Of a DNA stretch of 64,000 nucleotides, positions 9,878 to 21,349 are shown piece by piece (position 1 is the first letter of the stretch; each line of letters opens with the position of its first letter). Origin of the DNA: Tillandsia leiboldiana (lineage: Eukaryota > Streptophyta > Magnoliopsida > Poales > Bromeliaceae). Position numbers and translations under genes: made by a program. Under the pieces are notes generated by a model, which was given only the letters and a program-made list of their open reading frames with translations, was not told where the DNA came from and made no database searches. The DNA lies in contig CM055061.1 in the NCBI GenBank assembly GCA_029204045.2, forward strand, positions 40,634,977 to 40,698,976, in the 5' to 3' direction.

Positions 9878-12800
9878 TGTCACGCCCCGGGGTCGAAACT
9901 GCGACCCGGGCTCGCTAACAGATCCGCCACCTGTACGGAAACTGCCGTACAGATGAAGCGTCTACCAGCAAAAGAATCAACTACAGTATATCGATATCAG
10001 AGCTGAAAGTAAAACTACTGAAAAGCTGAAATCCAATACTGTACAACTGAACGTAATACAATATCCATCTCCCAAATAATAATCGTATACAAAGTCCTCT
10101 GATACTAAACTCAAAAGGGAGATATCTCCAATAAAATATACCAGTGTACAAGCTCTCAATACAAAATATCCTCACTACAACCGTCTCTCAAACTGTAAAA
10201 AGAAAGTACAACTCTATCCTCACTACAAAATCTCTCAACAAGAACTCTCAAAATGTGAGGGGTACAGCTACTCTCTGGACGACATCTGGTAGGGATCTAA
10301 TTCGCGACTCCCTTACCTCGATCAGCTGGATCAGCAACCGGTACAGCAGGAACAGAAGTAGAGGTCCCTGGGGAAAAGACACCACGACGGGTGTGAGAAC
10401 TACATCCCAAAGTAGTTCTCAGTGGGTGCCGCCAACAAGCCCGACGGTCTGCCCACTAAGTCCACTAGAGGCAAAAAGTAACAGATGCAATACTGGAAAG
10501 AAAAGCTGGTAAACTAACTCTACAGCTACTGTGCCTCTAACTAGATGCTCAAGGGTGAAACAGTAAGAAATTTGGTACCACTACTAACCCTCAACTCAAA
10601 TCACCCAATCTATACTGACTGCCACATCGGGTCCAGTCAAACCTGCGCCTACCTACTGTCGTTACATCCACGGAGGAGCGGCCTTACGTAGGGCGTCCGT
10701 GACTGCCAAACTGGCCAGCCAGAGGGACTGTGTCGACAAAACGCAATAGCAAGTAACCCGCCTAGCTCCGGAGTGGCACTCGAGGGGCGCGACCCCACCG
10801 AGCAAAGTATCTGTACATCTATGTCGAGCTCAATGTGGCCCATGCAGGCTATAATCCAAATCCACGATCAACAAGATCGACTGTAATCAAAAGAACCCTG
10901 TCTCACTCACTGCCTGGAACACTACACAGCCGACACCCCCTGTCACCCAGACAGTACCCAAAAGACACTCTGATCAATAACCAACTATCTGACTCCACTC
11001 GGCCCCCAGACACGAGTGTAAATGTACCTCACAATAACCCGACCCCTCGGCCCACTATCTGAGCGAGGAACAATCTAAGTCCAGAATGAATAATAAAGAT
11101 AGAGTGGAGTGTCTAAAGCAAATAACATAACCTAGCCCAAGTTGGAGTTTTCTACTAGTCTGGTTGAACATGCTGCATATGACAGGGGTGCTAGGTCAAG
11201 TCCAAAGATAGCAATAAATAAATATGTGGTGGGGAAATAATAAGAACACATGATCAACTGTATACACGAGGAACCTCAAATCATGCTCTCTAACATGCTA
11301 TACCGGAGATAAAAGTACATGCACATCCCTACACAGCTAGAATTAATGTACAGGTCGCAGATCTTGAAGACGAGGCCACCCACCTGACAAGCCGAACTGA
11401 CAAAGATCCCACAGCTGATAATACCAGAAAATAGCAACTCAGAGTCCAACGGGTCCAGCACTGTCCACAATCGCTCCTGGGTACAAAACAAAGCTACTGT
11501 TACACTTAAATTCCCAAATCTGCTAGAATTATTACACTGCAATTTCAGCTGCGAAGATGCGGTTAAACCACCTGCTGGCAGTCCCCGGAAAAATCCAAAT
11601 AAAATATCCCTGCGATCTACGCATCGATAGCTTCGAAGCGAATACCTGCACGTCCAGTTCCGAGTTTCCTACGCTGAGATATAAAATCGGCAAGAGAAAC
11701 ACCCCAAAATAAACAGTACAAAATTCCACAGATAAAAACTCGGGAAGAAGAAAGATTCTCACCTTCGAAGCAAACTCAGAAAATTCTGAGAAAAATCAAG
11801 GAGATTCCTCGTGAGAAGTAGATGAGAATCGCCTTTTGAATCACCTCGAACCGATGTCGGTGCGCAAAGTTATGGCTAAAACTCTGCGATGCTGTCCAAA
11901 ACTGCAAACTGAACCAAGGCTCGAAAGATGATGAAATTCACCTGATTTGTAGCAAGATTTAGCCTTTCTCTTCAATATGAAAAATGTAGGTCTCTGAGTC
12001 TTGGTGAATTCTCCGTGAATATTAACTTGAAACTCCACTTCTTCAGTCCTAGGGAGCAAACACACTGAACACTGCTCAAAGTCATATCTAGAATCTCAGC
12101 TGTGCACAAAAGTCTCAGAGATGCCTCAATTCACCCAATTTAGAGTCCAAATTTGAAGTTCTAGAAAATACAAAAATTGGACCTCCTTAAGTCCTAGAAA
12201 TTTTCCCACAAAAACTAACTTAAAATTCCATTTGTACATCCCAGGGGAGTAAAAACACTAATCTCTGCTCGAAATCCTCCACAGAAAATAAGTGTCTCAA
12301 AGATGGCTCTATTTACCTGGTTTAGAGCTTCAATTAGGTTCCACCTTCAATACGAAAGTTGTAGATATTGAGGTTGTGAAGAGAACCCCGCAGGAATCAC
12401 CGAAAAATTCCACTCCTACAGATCAGGAGACCTCCTGGAAGAAAATGGGACGAAGTGGAACCCAAAACCAGCAATGACCAAGCTCCAACAATGGTGGTTT
12501 CCTTGATGAAGAAGAAGAAGATGAAGGCTGCATCTTGAACTCCTTAGCAGCTAAGAGGTAGGTGAAGTCCAAAAGAGTAAACCCCAACTATGAAGCTCCC
12601 TTAAATAGGCTAAACATGCTCTAACAATGGGCTTAAGGTGCAACAACAACTCATTCACCAACCCCCCTTCCTCACACCGGATCCCTTGCACCCAATCGGG
12701 TGCAAGGCGGGTCGGACCAAATGGTCCGACCGACCCGGGTTGACGCCACGCTGCACAGCCCAGCCCACGCGCGGGCGCGGGCGCGCGCCACGCGCGCGCG

Positions 12801-13396
12801 TGCATGCGCGGCACATGGCCGCCCGGTGCACCACGCGTGCACCGGGCGCCCGCCCGGACACGTGGACCGGGTGCAGCGCGGCCGTGGACCGCGCTGCACC
12901 GGCCGGTCTTTCCCCGTGCACCAGCCCGTCCTGGACCCGGTCCACCGCACCAGCAACACAAAAACCTTATATTAAGCCCAAAATGTCCAGAAAAAGTGTA
13001 ATTCGCACCGTTTTCACGCCGAGTCCAAATCAACAAACCGATTTGCCAAATTCTCACTCTAAAAAATTTTTGAAGGCAACCGGAGAGGTAATCCATTATC
13101 CAAACTTCGCCCGGAGTCCAAATTTGACATCTACATCGCGCGAAACCCCTCTAAACACTTGACGGGTCCTCCAATTTCCCACGCGATCCCTTTTTAAATC
13201 CGAAATCCACCACTTGTGTCCAAATTGCGCGCAAACACCACCGACACACCGCGCAGGCCTCCAGTGATGCAACTAAATTCCAAATTGCATCACAAATTCA
13301 TTTCTCGGGCCCGACAGGCGCACAAACACTCCCAACGGCCACTAAAGGCTGCCCGACAACCAGCAAACCCTACGCGGGAAATTCCGGGGCCTCACA
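9878..13396 (-). repeat. 3' LTR of the non-autonomous element
   Basis: Runs from TGTCACGCCCCGG to ...CCTCACA, that is, sense TGTGAGG...GTGACA. It aligns throughout with 17643-21152. It includes a TTAAATA promoter-like motif near 12601 and a GC-rich upstream part at 12660-12950 with CACGTG at 12858-12863. Confidence 0.92.
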
Positions 13397-13413
13397 TCCT
13401 CCCCCACTAAAAG
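13397..13413 (-). other. Polypurine tract of the non-autonomous element
   Basis: The sense reading is CTTTTAGTGGGGGAGGA, directly before the 3' LTR start. The same tract sits at 39448-39464 in the coding element, which links the two. Confidence 0.8.
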
Positions 13414-16400
13414 AAAGTTTTGTCCTCGAAACTAGATCAAGACCATCAGGAGTCACAAATACCACGGGTAGGTATCCATCAATACGCCTCCAGCTCCCGA
13501 AACACCACTCACTCCTCATGATTACTCCGCAACAACTAGAACAACAACAACAAGTACGGTATGGCCCGATGTGCAATTCACTCATCTCTCGAGCCAGAAA
13601 TTGCAACGGGCGTCCCTCGTACTCCAACACTCACAGATCTCAAAGGGCAAGTCAATCACGGGCGAGGAAAAACACATCACTCCTGAGTTGAGACGTGAAA
13701 TGCCAAAAGGGCTCCACTAAAAGGCTGGGGAAACTGACATAACCACCAATGCAACGCGCACCAAACCACATCCTGGGTCAACTCAACCAAGGCCACCCGA
13801 AGCATACCCCTACTTTCATCCAATGAGGAAAAGAATCCAATAAGTTGGGGTCTTCACTCGGTTACTTCTCGATCCAAAACCACCCGAGTGAACTACTCAA
13901 CCGCAAGCTACCCTCAAAAGGGATTCTCAAGAGACACAATCTCACGCCACAATTGGTCACTCAACATGCTAACATAACCCTAACAGACCCACGGGTCGAA
14001 GTCGATCTCTCAACTAATAATGAACCCCCTGACGAGGACCAACCCATCGGTGAACGGGACCGAAAACTAGCTCAAAAGGTGATCATAATACTGATGCCCG
14101 AACTTGCGGTCAAAAGTCCGAACCATCACCGCCAACCGCATAACTCTCACTCAAGATGCTGAAAGCTGTAGTCTCCACTGGTGCCACAGGGCAGAAACTG
14201 TAAACTGGAGTTGAAGTCTTAATCTATCATAAAGTACAGAACAGAAATGCTGAGAAATCAGGGCTGCTAGCCTAACAAGCGTGGCCTACGCCCAGGTATA
14301 CCAATCGAAGCTGGAAATAATAGGCGTACTGAAAGGCTCAATTGTGGAATCCCAGCTACCTACAGAATAGTGATCCGTCCTGCCACAATACTCATAGGGA
14401 TGGCCTAATAAAGTGCGGACCAAAGATCAACCCACGGTAACTCCACAACCACAATGGGAGGCATACTAAAACACGCAAATTCGTCTCCCTACACTAGAAA
14501 CACTAACATTGGCGCTGGTATCAATCTCCTTATCCAATGGCCATGCTCTCCCGGCACTGCCTAGTCCAAGAAGCTCCTCACCTTGACCATAAGTATAGGT
14601 CCCGGCCAATTCCCAACTAGTATCCAAATTGGCCGGATTTCCACCGCCGCCCCTACGGCAACACAAAATGACCCAAGAAGGTAAGCTTCAGAAGCTAAAA
14701 CTTGTATCTAAATAACTTGGCATACATCTTCCTCCACCCAGGCATTGTAGCACATCCATAAGTGCTCCTCTTATTCCTGGTCACTCAGGGAGTAAATCAT
14801 AATATCCTTGGGGAAAACCACTCCCAAATTGTCCAAGTACAACTAGATCACACCATTCTTCAAATCTTGCAGACAACAGGGCATTAATCACTCTATTAGG
14901 CCTCACTAAGAGTTCATATTGCCCTTACCGAACCCTGAATGCCATCCAGGCACAGCCCTTGGCTGTCAAATCCCAAGTAGTTACTCGCATCATACAATAA
15001 TTGCCGGAGTAAAACTCCAACAAAAAGGTCCTTGATAATACCTGAACCTGCCAGTGCTCAAATCATAACGAACCCTCATCATCGTCTATCCAAGACGTGG
15101 CACTAGGTCAAACAGACCCCTTGATCCATCAGATCCTGCGACCGTACCATCAGCTCTCTCAGCTCCACAAGCGATATCCAATGAGGTACTGTCGAGGGTG
15201 GCGCGATTCCCCGCACAACGTCAAACGCAAACTCTCTCAACTTGACAAATAACTTCTCTCTCTTAAAAGTTGCAGCATGATCCTCCACACTCCTCATGCT
15301 CAAATTCATCCCAGAAACCAAACCCGATATGACCAAATCAACCGGCCCTGTAAAAATCTAACCACTGGCACAGCAACTCATTGTAGAGCTCCAATTCACG
15401 CTGGTACAAAAGCCCGGTCCAAGTCCCGCCGGAACACACAAGTCCTCAAATCCAAAAGGCCGCAGAGCCTTAGTCAATCCGCTAGACCTTGCTGTAAGCT
15501 CAATATGTCTCTAACGGGCTCCGAACTCTATGTAGCACAGCCCTCAACTATAGAGTTCTACAATACCTCCAATCACCCACAAAGCCATTGACCAAAACAC
15601 AATCCGAAATTGTCTGTGCCAAAACTATCATAAAATCCTCACCGTTGTGCACTCACAACGGGGCATCACTGCCGTGTACCAACGGCATGGCAACAAATTC
15701 CAAAAAAAAATATTAATCTCTCGGATCCTCACTGTCGTATTCCCGCGACGTGGTACTGAGTCACGCAGATCTCTCAATCATCAAATCCCGCAACGGTGCT
15801 ATCAGCTCTCACTCTCTCTACGTCTCACGAGTAATACTCCAAGAGATGCTGTCGAAGTCGGCGCGGTTTCCATGCCACGTCGATCACTATCTCGATCTCA
15901 ACCTCACTAAACGGCGGCTTTAAAATCAAATCTGGTAGACTCTCACTCAAGATTACTCGGCAAAAAAAGATATTCCTTAGACCCGGTGCCGCCGTAGGCC
16001 CCCACTCAAAAGTCGCTAACAAGCGATACGACCACGACTCAAATTCTGTCGTGCTCTAGCATCCCCTATAAACCCACTCCTCCTGGCCAAACCATTGAGG
16101 GTCATTGTCTTCTCTCGACAATCCACGATAGCATAACATTGGGATATCCCATCCCTATCCAACCTCATATCCTCATCTCAGAGATGATGTAGGACTAACA
16201 ACTCTAGGATCAAATCCAAGGTCCTACTGAACTAGGTAGGACTGGCAACACTCATCCCTGTTGATCTGAAACCTGATCTTCACATGCACAAGCCAACAAT
16301 CCCATTTCCGCCCGCACGATGCTATCCAAGCTCTACTAAAACACACCCAACGGTGTCGACATCAAAATGCTCTAACTCCAACTGCTGTGATGAATTCACA

Positions 16401-17617
16401 CCTGCGACAGCCCGATCCGCCGCTGTGGCGCCCTCCAACCGGCGGCACAGATTATCCGCTCAATGAAAAGTGGTTGTCGCTCAATCTGCAAAGAAAATCA
16501 AGACTATCCACCTAGGGAGCACGACCTCTATCTCTGCTCACCTTGAAGCGACGAATAAGGTCCTCCGCAGATAACAGATCCACGCTACCGCTGCGCCACT
16601 CTGATAAGGACGCAGATACTGCCATCGGGGTCCACCCGCTCTCTAATATCTCAGGGACTCGTTATCCTAGAAAAGAAATCAGAAATGCCCCTGCCGGCCG
16701 ATCTGCCCTCCATCACCCGGCGCCAAGCGTCAAAATCCAGAACTCGCCTCTGGCGGCAGATCCCTATCCAAATGAACTGCAATGCCACGCCTCAAACACA
16801 ACGCCTACTCCAACGAGGCGTCAAAATCTAAAATCTGTACAGGAGGGACCGAATAAACTGAAAGGTATCCTTGCGCAATCCACACCCAGTCTCACATATC
16901 CTATGAGCCTCGTCCCTCGAAACCAGGAACGCACAGTTCAGCAACTGTATAAACTCCCTAGCACTGGGAGGCTCTCAAATAGTCACTCCATCACCACCAA
17001 CCACGACTCTGCCTCCAAAGACTCCAACTCAATCTTACGAGTCGGGGTGGTTCATCTGCCAAATCTGGCCCAATAGAACGCTCATGACCCTCAGCTCCTC
17101 TGCTGTCAACTATCCACCCTGCCTCGGTGCCTCGGCACTAAACAATGGCACAGAGGGGGTTACTCAGTGCTTCGACAACTGTGTCACCAAGACCAGCGGC
17201 TCACTCTGCAGCTGAATGGCCTCAGACAATCCTGTCATCTAGGTCCGGAATTCTCTGATCTCAACCCAGGTATCCGGCCCAAACCAATCGCTCAAGTTCA
17301 ACTGCTATGATCGGAAGCACACGGGTCAACACCCAGCGTCGGGGAAACACAGCTCACCACGACGAAACCACAAAACAACACACAACAACGCTAGACCCAA
17401 TCCAGCGAAAGTCTAAAGCATGTCACCCATTCCGCAGCATTATGTTGTCTGCAGCCAACATAATTACTTAAGAGGATAAACATGCCAATCACTCCTCCCG
17501 TCCCTTGGGAGAGGTATAAAACTGAATCAGGACTCTCGCTAAAAATCACGACTCTCACGAAGTCAACCAAGGGTAAAACCATAAGCCTAGGGTTTCTAAG
17601 TCCACCATGACCTACAA
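13414..17617 (-). pseudogene. Decayed non-coding gag-pol interior
   Basis: No frame longer than about 180 codons exists and none matches a gypsy protein. Nucleotide similarity to the coding element remains in places. The stretch 13500-13625 resembles the chromodomain end at 39580-39690. The stretch 15830-15910 resembles the protease/RT junction near 46240-46320. The stretch 16880-16950 resembles the gag region near 47490-47560. The interior is about 0.8 kb shorter than the coding element's interior without its nested LTR. The related copy at 58024-61098 is very similar along its whole visible length, so the decayed form was itself copied. Confidence 0.8.
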
Positions 17618-17634
17618 CCTAGGCTCTGATACCA
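17618..17634 (-). other. Primer-binding site of the non-autonomous element
   Basis: The sense reading is TGGTATCAGAGCCTAGG, eight bases inside the 5' LTR. It matches the complement of the initiator tRNA-Met 3' end over at least 13 bases. It is intact, unlike in the coding element, where the matching segment is deleted. Confidence 0.88.
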
Positions 17635-17642
17635 CTCTAATC

Positions 17643-20600
17643 TGTCACGCCCCGGGGTCGAAACTGCGACCCGGGCTCGCTAACAGATCCGCCACCTGTA
17701 CGGAAACTGCCGTACAGATGAAGCGTCTAACCTGCAAAAGAATCAACTACAGTATATCGATATCAGAGCTGAAAGTAAAACTACTGAAAAGCTGAAATCC
17801 AATACTGTACAACTGAACGTAATACAATATCCATCTCCCAAATAATAATCATATACAAAGTCCTCTGATACTAAACTCAAAAGGGAGATATCTCCAATAA
17901 AATATACCAGTGTACAAGCTCTCAATACAAAAATATCCTCACTACAACCGTCTCTCAAACTGTAAAAAGAAAGTACAACTCTATCCTCACTACAAAATCT
18001 CTCAACAAGAACTCTCAAAATGTGAGGGGTACAGCTACTCTCTGGACGACATCTGGTAGGGATCTAATTCGCGACTCCCTTACCGCGATACGCTGGATCA
18101 GCAACCGGTACAGCAGAAACAGAAGTAGAGGTCCCTGGGGAAAAGACACCACGACGGGTATGAGAACTACATCCCAAAGTAGTTCTCAGTGGGTGCTGCC
18201 AACAAGCCCGACGGTCTGCCCACTAAGTCCACTATAGGCAAAAAGTAACAGATGCAATACTGGAAAGAAAAGCTGGTAAACTAACTCTACAGCTACTGTG
18301 CCTCTAACTAGATGCTCAAGGATGAAACAGTAAGAAATCTGGTACCACTACTAACCCTCAACTCAAATCACCCAATCTATACTGACAGCCACATCGGGTC
18401 CAGTCAAACCTGCGCCTACCTACTGCCGTTACATCCACGGAGGAGCGGCCTTACGTAGGGCGTCCGTGACTGCCAAACTGGCCAGCCAGAGGGACTGTGT
18501 CGACAAAACGCAATAGCAAGTAACCCGCCTAGCTCCGGAGTGGCCCTCGAGGGGCGCGACCCCACAGAGCAAAGTATATGTACATCTATGTCGAGCTCAA
18601 TGTGGCCCATGCAGGCTATAATCCAAATCCACGATCAACAAGATCGACTGTAATCAAAAGAACTCTGTCTCACTCACTGGCTAGAATACTACACAGCCGA
18701 GACCCTCTGTCACCCTGACAGTACCCAAAAGACACTCTGATCAATAACCCACTATCTGACTCCACTCGGCCCCCAGACACGAGTGTAAATGTACCTCACA
18801 ATAACCCGACCCCTCGGCCCACTATCTGAACGAGGAAAAATCTAAGTCCAGAATGAATAATAAAGGTAGAGTGGAGTGTCTAAAGCAAATAACATAACCT
18901 AGCCCAAGTTGGAGTTTTCTACTAGTCTGGTTGAACATGCTGCATATGACAGGGGTGCTAGGTCAAGTCCAAAGATAGCAATAAATAAATATGCGGTGGG
19001 GAAATAATAAGAACACATGATCAACTGTATACACGAGGAACCTCAAATCATGCTCTCTAACATGCTATACCGGAGATCAAAGTACATGCACATCCCTACA
19101 CAGCTAGAATTAATGTACAGATCGCAGATCTTGAAGACGAGGCCACCCACCTGACAAGTCGAACTGACAAAGGTACCACAGCTGATAATACCATAAAACA
19201 GCAACTCAGAGTCCAACGGGTCCAGCACTGTCCACAATCGCTCCTGGGTACAAAACAAAGCTACTGTTACACTTAAATTCCCAAATCTGCCAGAATTATT
19301 ACACTGCAATTTCAGCTGCGAAGATTCGGTTAAACCACCTACTGGCAGTCCCCGGAAAAATCCAAATAAAATATCCCTGCGATCTACGCGTCGATAGCTT
19401 CGAAGCGAATACCTGCACGTCCAGTTCCGAGTTTCCTACGCTGAGATATAAATTCGGCAAGAGAAACACCCCAAAATAAACTGTACAAAATTCCACAGAT
19501 AAAAACTCGGGAAGAAGAAATATTCTCACCTTCGAAGAAAACTCATAAAATTCTGAGAAAAATCCAGGAGATTCATCGCGAGAAGTAGATAAGAATCGCC
19601 TTTTGAATCACCTCGAACCGATGTCGGTGCGCAAAGTTACGGCTAAAACTCTGCGATGCTGTCCAAAACTGCAAACTGAACCAAGGCTCCAACGATGATG
19701 AAATTCACCTGATTTGTATCAAGATTTAGCCTTTCTCTTCAATATGAAAAATGTAGGTCTCTAAGTGTTGGTGAATTCCCCGCAAAAATTAAATTAAAAC
19801 TCCACTTCTTCAGTTCTAGGGAGAAAAAACACTGAACACTGCTCAAAGTCATATCCAGAATCTCAGCTATGCACAAAAGTCTCAGAGATGCCTCAATTCA
19901 CCCAATTTAGAGTCCAAATTTGAAGTTCCAGAAAATACGAAAATTGGACCTCCTTAAGTCCTGGAAATTTTCCCACAAACACTAATGTAAAATTCCATTT
20001 GTACATCCCAGGGGAGTAAAAACACTAATCTCTTCTCGAAATCCTCCATAGAAAATATGTGTCTCAAAGATGGCTCTATTTACCTGGTTTAGAACTTCAA
20101 TTAGGTTCCACCTTTAATAGGATTGAAGTTGTGAAGAGAACCCCGCAAGAATCACCCAAAAATTCCACTCCTACAGTTCTGGAGACCTCCTGGAAGAAAA
20201 TGCGACGAAGTGGAACCCAAAACCAGCAATGACCAAGCTCCGACAATGGTGGTTTCCTTGATGAAGAATAAGAAGATGAAGGCTGCATCTTAGACTCCTT
20301 AGCAGCTAAGAGGTAGGTGAAGTCCAAAAGAGTAAACCCCAGCTATGAAGCTCCCTTAAATAGGCTAAACATGCTCTAACAATGGGCTTAAGGTGCAACA
20401 ACAACTCATTCACCAACCCCCCTTCCTCACACCGGATCCCTTGCACCCAATAGGGTGCAAGGCGGGTCGGACCAAATGGTCCGACCGACCCGGGTTGACG
20501 CCACGCTGCACAGCCCAGCCCACGCGCGGGCGCGGTCGCGCGCCACGCGCGCGCGTGCATGCGCGGCACATGGCCGCCCGGTGCACCACGCGTGCACCGG

Positions 20601-21152
20601 GCACCCGCCCGGACACGTGGACCGGGTGCAGTGCGGCCATGGACCGCGCTGCACCGGCCGGTCTTTCCCCGTGCACCAGCCCGTCCTGGACCCGGTCCAC
20701 CGCACCAGCAACACCAAAAACCTTATATTAAGACCAAAATGTCCAGAAAAAGTGTAATTCGCACCGTTTTCGCGCCGAGTCCAAATCAACAAACCGATTT
20801 GCCAAATTCTCACTCTAAAAAATTTCCAAAGGCAACCGGAGAGGTAATCCATTATCCAAACTTCGCCCGGAGTCCAAATTTGACATCTACATCGTGCGAA
20901 ACCCCTCTAAACACTTGACGGGTCCTCCAATTTCCCACGCGATCCCTTTTTAAATCCGAAGTCCACCACTTGTGTCCAAATTGCGCGCAAACACCACCGA
21001 CACACCGCGCAGGCCTCCAGTGATGCAACTAAATTCCAAATTGCATCACAAATCCATTTCTCGGGCCCGACAGGCGCACAAACACTCCCAACGGCCACTA
21101 AAGGCTGCCCGACAACCAGCAAACCCTACACGGGAAATTTCGGGACCTCACA
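17643..21152 (-). repeat. 5' LTR of the non-autonomous element
   Basis: Nearly identical to 9878-13396. Scattered single-base differences are seen, for example around 17725 versus 9963 and 18085 versus 10322. It ends ...GACCTCACA before the GTTTT duplication. Confidence 0.92.
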
Positions 21153-21349
21153 GTTTTCGCGCGCTGAATCCAAATACGAAGTCCGTTTTGCCCAATTCCA
21201 CTTCTAAAATTTCCCAAAGGCCTCCGGTGATGCAAACTTAATCCCAAATTGCACCATAAATCCATTTCTTGGGCCCGACACGCGCACAAACACTCCCAAA
21301 GGCCACTAATCCATCTGTAATCTCTTAAGTGGGGATTCGGGTCCTCACA
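21153..21349 (-). mobile_element. LTR-c, right fragment
   Basis: Starts with the duplicated GTTTT and continues the LTR-c sequence that stops at 9877. It ends ...GGGTCCTCACA, which is the sense 5' terminus of LTR-c. Confidence 0.9.

Larger units (their letters stand above)
9878..21152 (-). mobile_element. Complete non-autonomous gypsy-derived element (LARD-like)
   Basis: An 11.3-kb element with two LTRs of about 3.5 kb (9878-13396 and 17643-21152), a polypurine tract, a PBS and an exact TSD GTTTT (9873-9877 and 21153-21157). Removing it rejoins LTR-c cleanly. The 4.25-kb interior has no credible coding frame but keeps faint similarity to gag and to the integrase/chromodomain end of the 36322-51545 element. 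The LTRs differ by only about one or two bases per hundred in the stretches I compared by eye, so it inserted fairly recently although it encodes nothing. It was therefore presumably mobilised in trans. A second copy of the same interior occurs at 58024-61098 on the plus strand. Confidence 0.9.

Noticed and set aside
9384..9883. Several overlapping open frames of 75-142 codons on both strands
   Set aside because: They lie in the GC-rich upstream part of LTR-c, overlap in all frames and have arginine/alanine/proline-rich composition typical of chance frames.
12551..13162. Frames of 174-181 codons on both strands
   Set aside because: Both strands are open over GC-rich LTR sequence; the same region at 20306-20918 has different frame lengths because of single-base changes.
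16543..17076. 177-codon plus-strand frame in the non-autonomous interior
   Set aside because: It is antisense to the decayed gag, has no recognisable domain and is not kept in the copy at 58600-59150.
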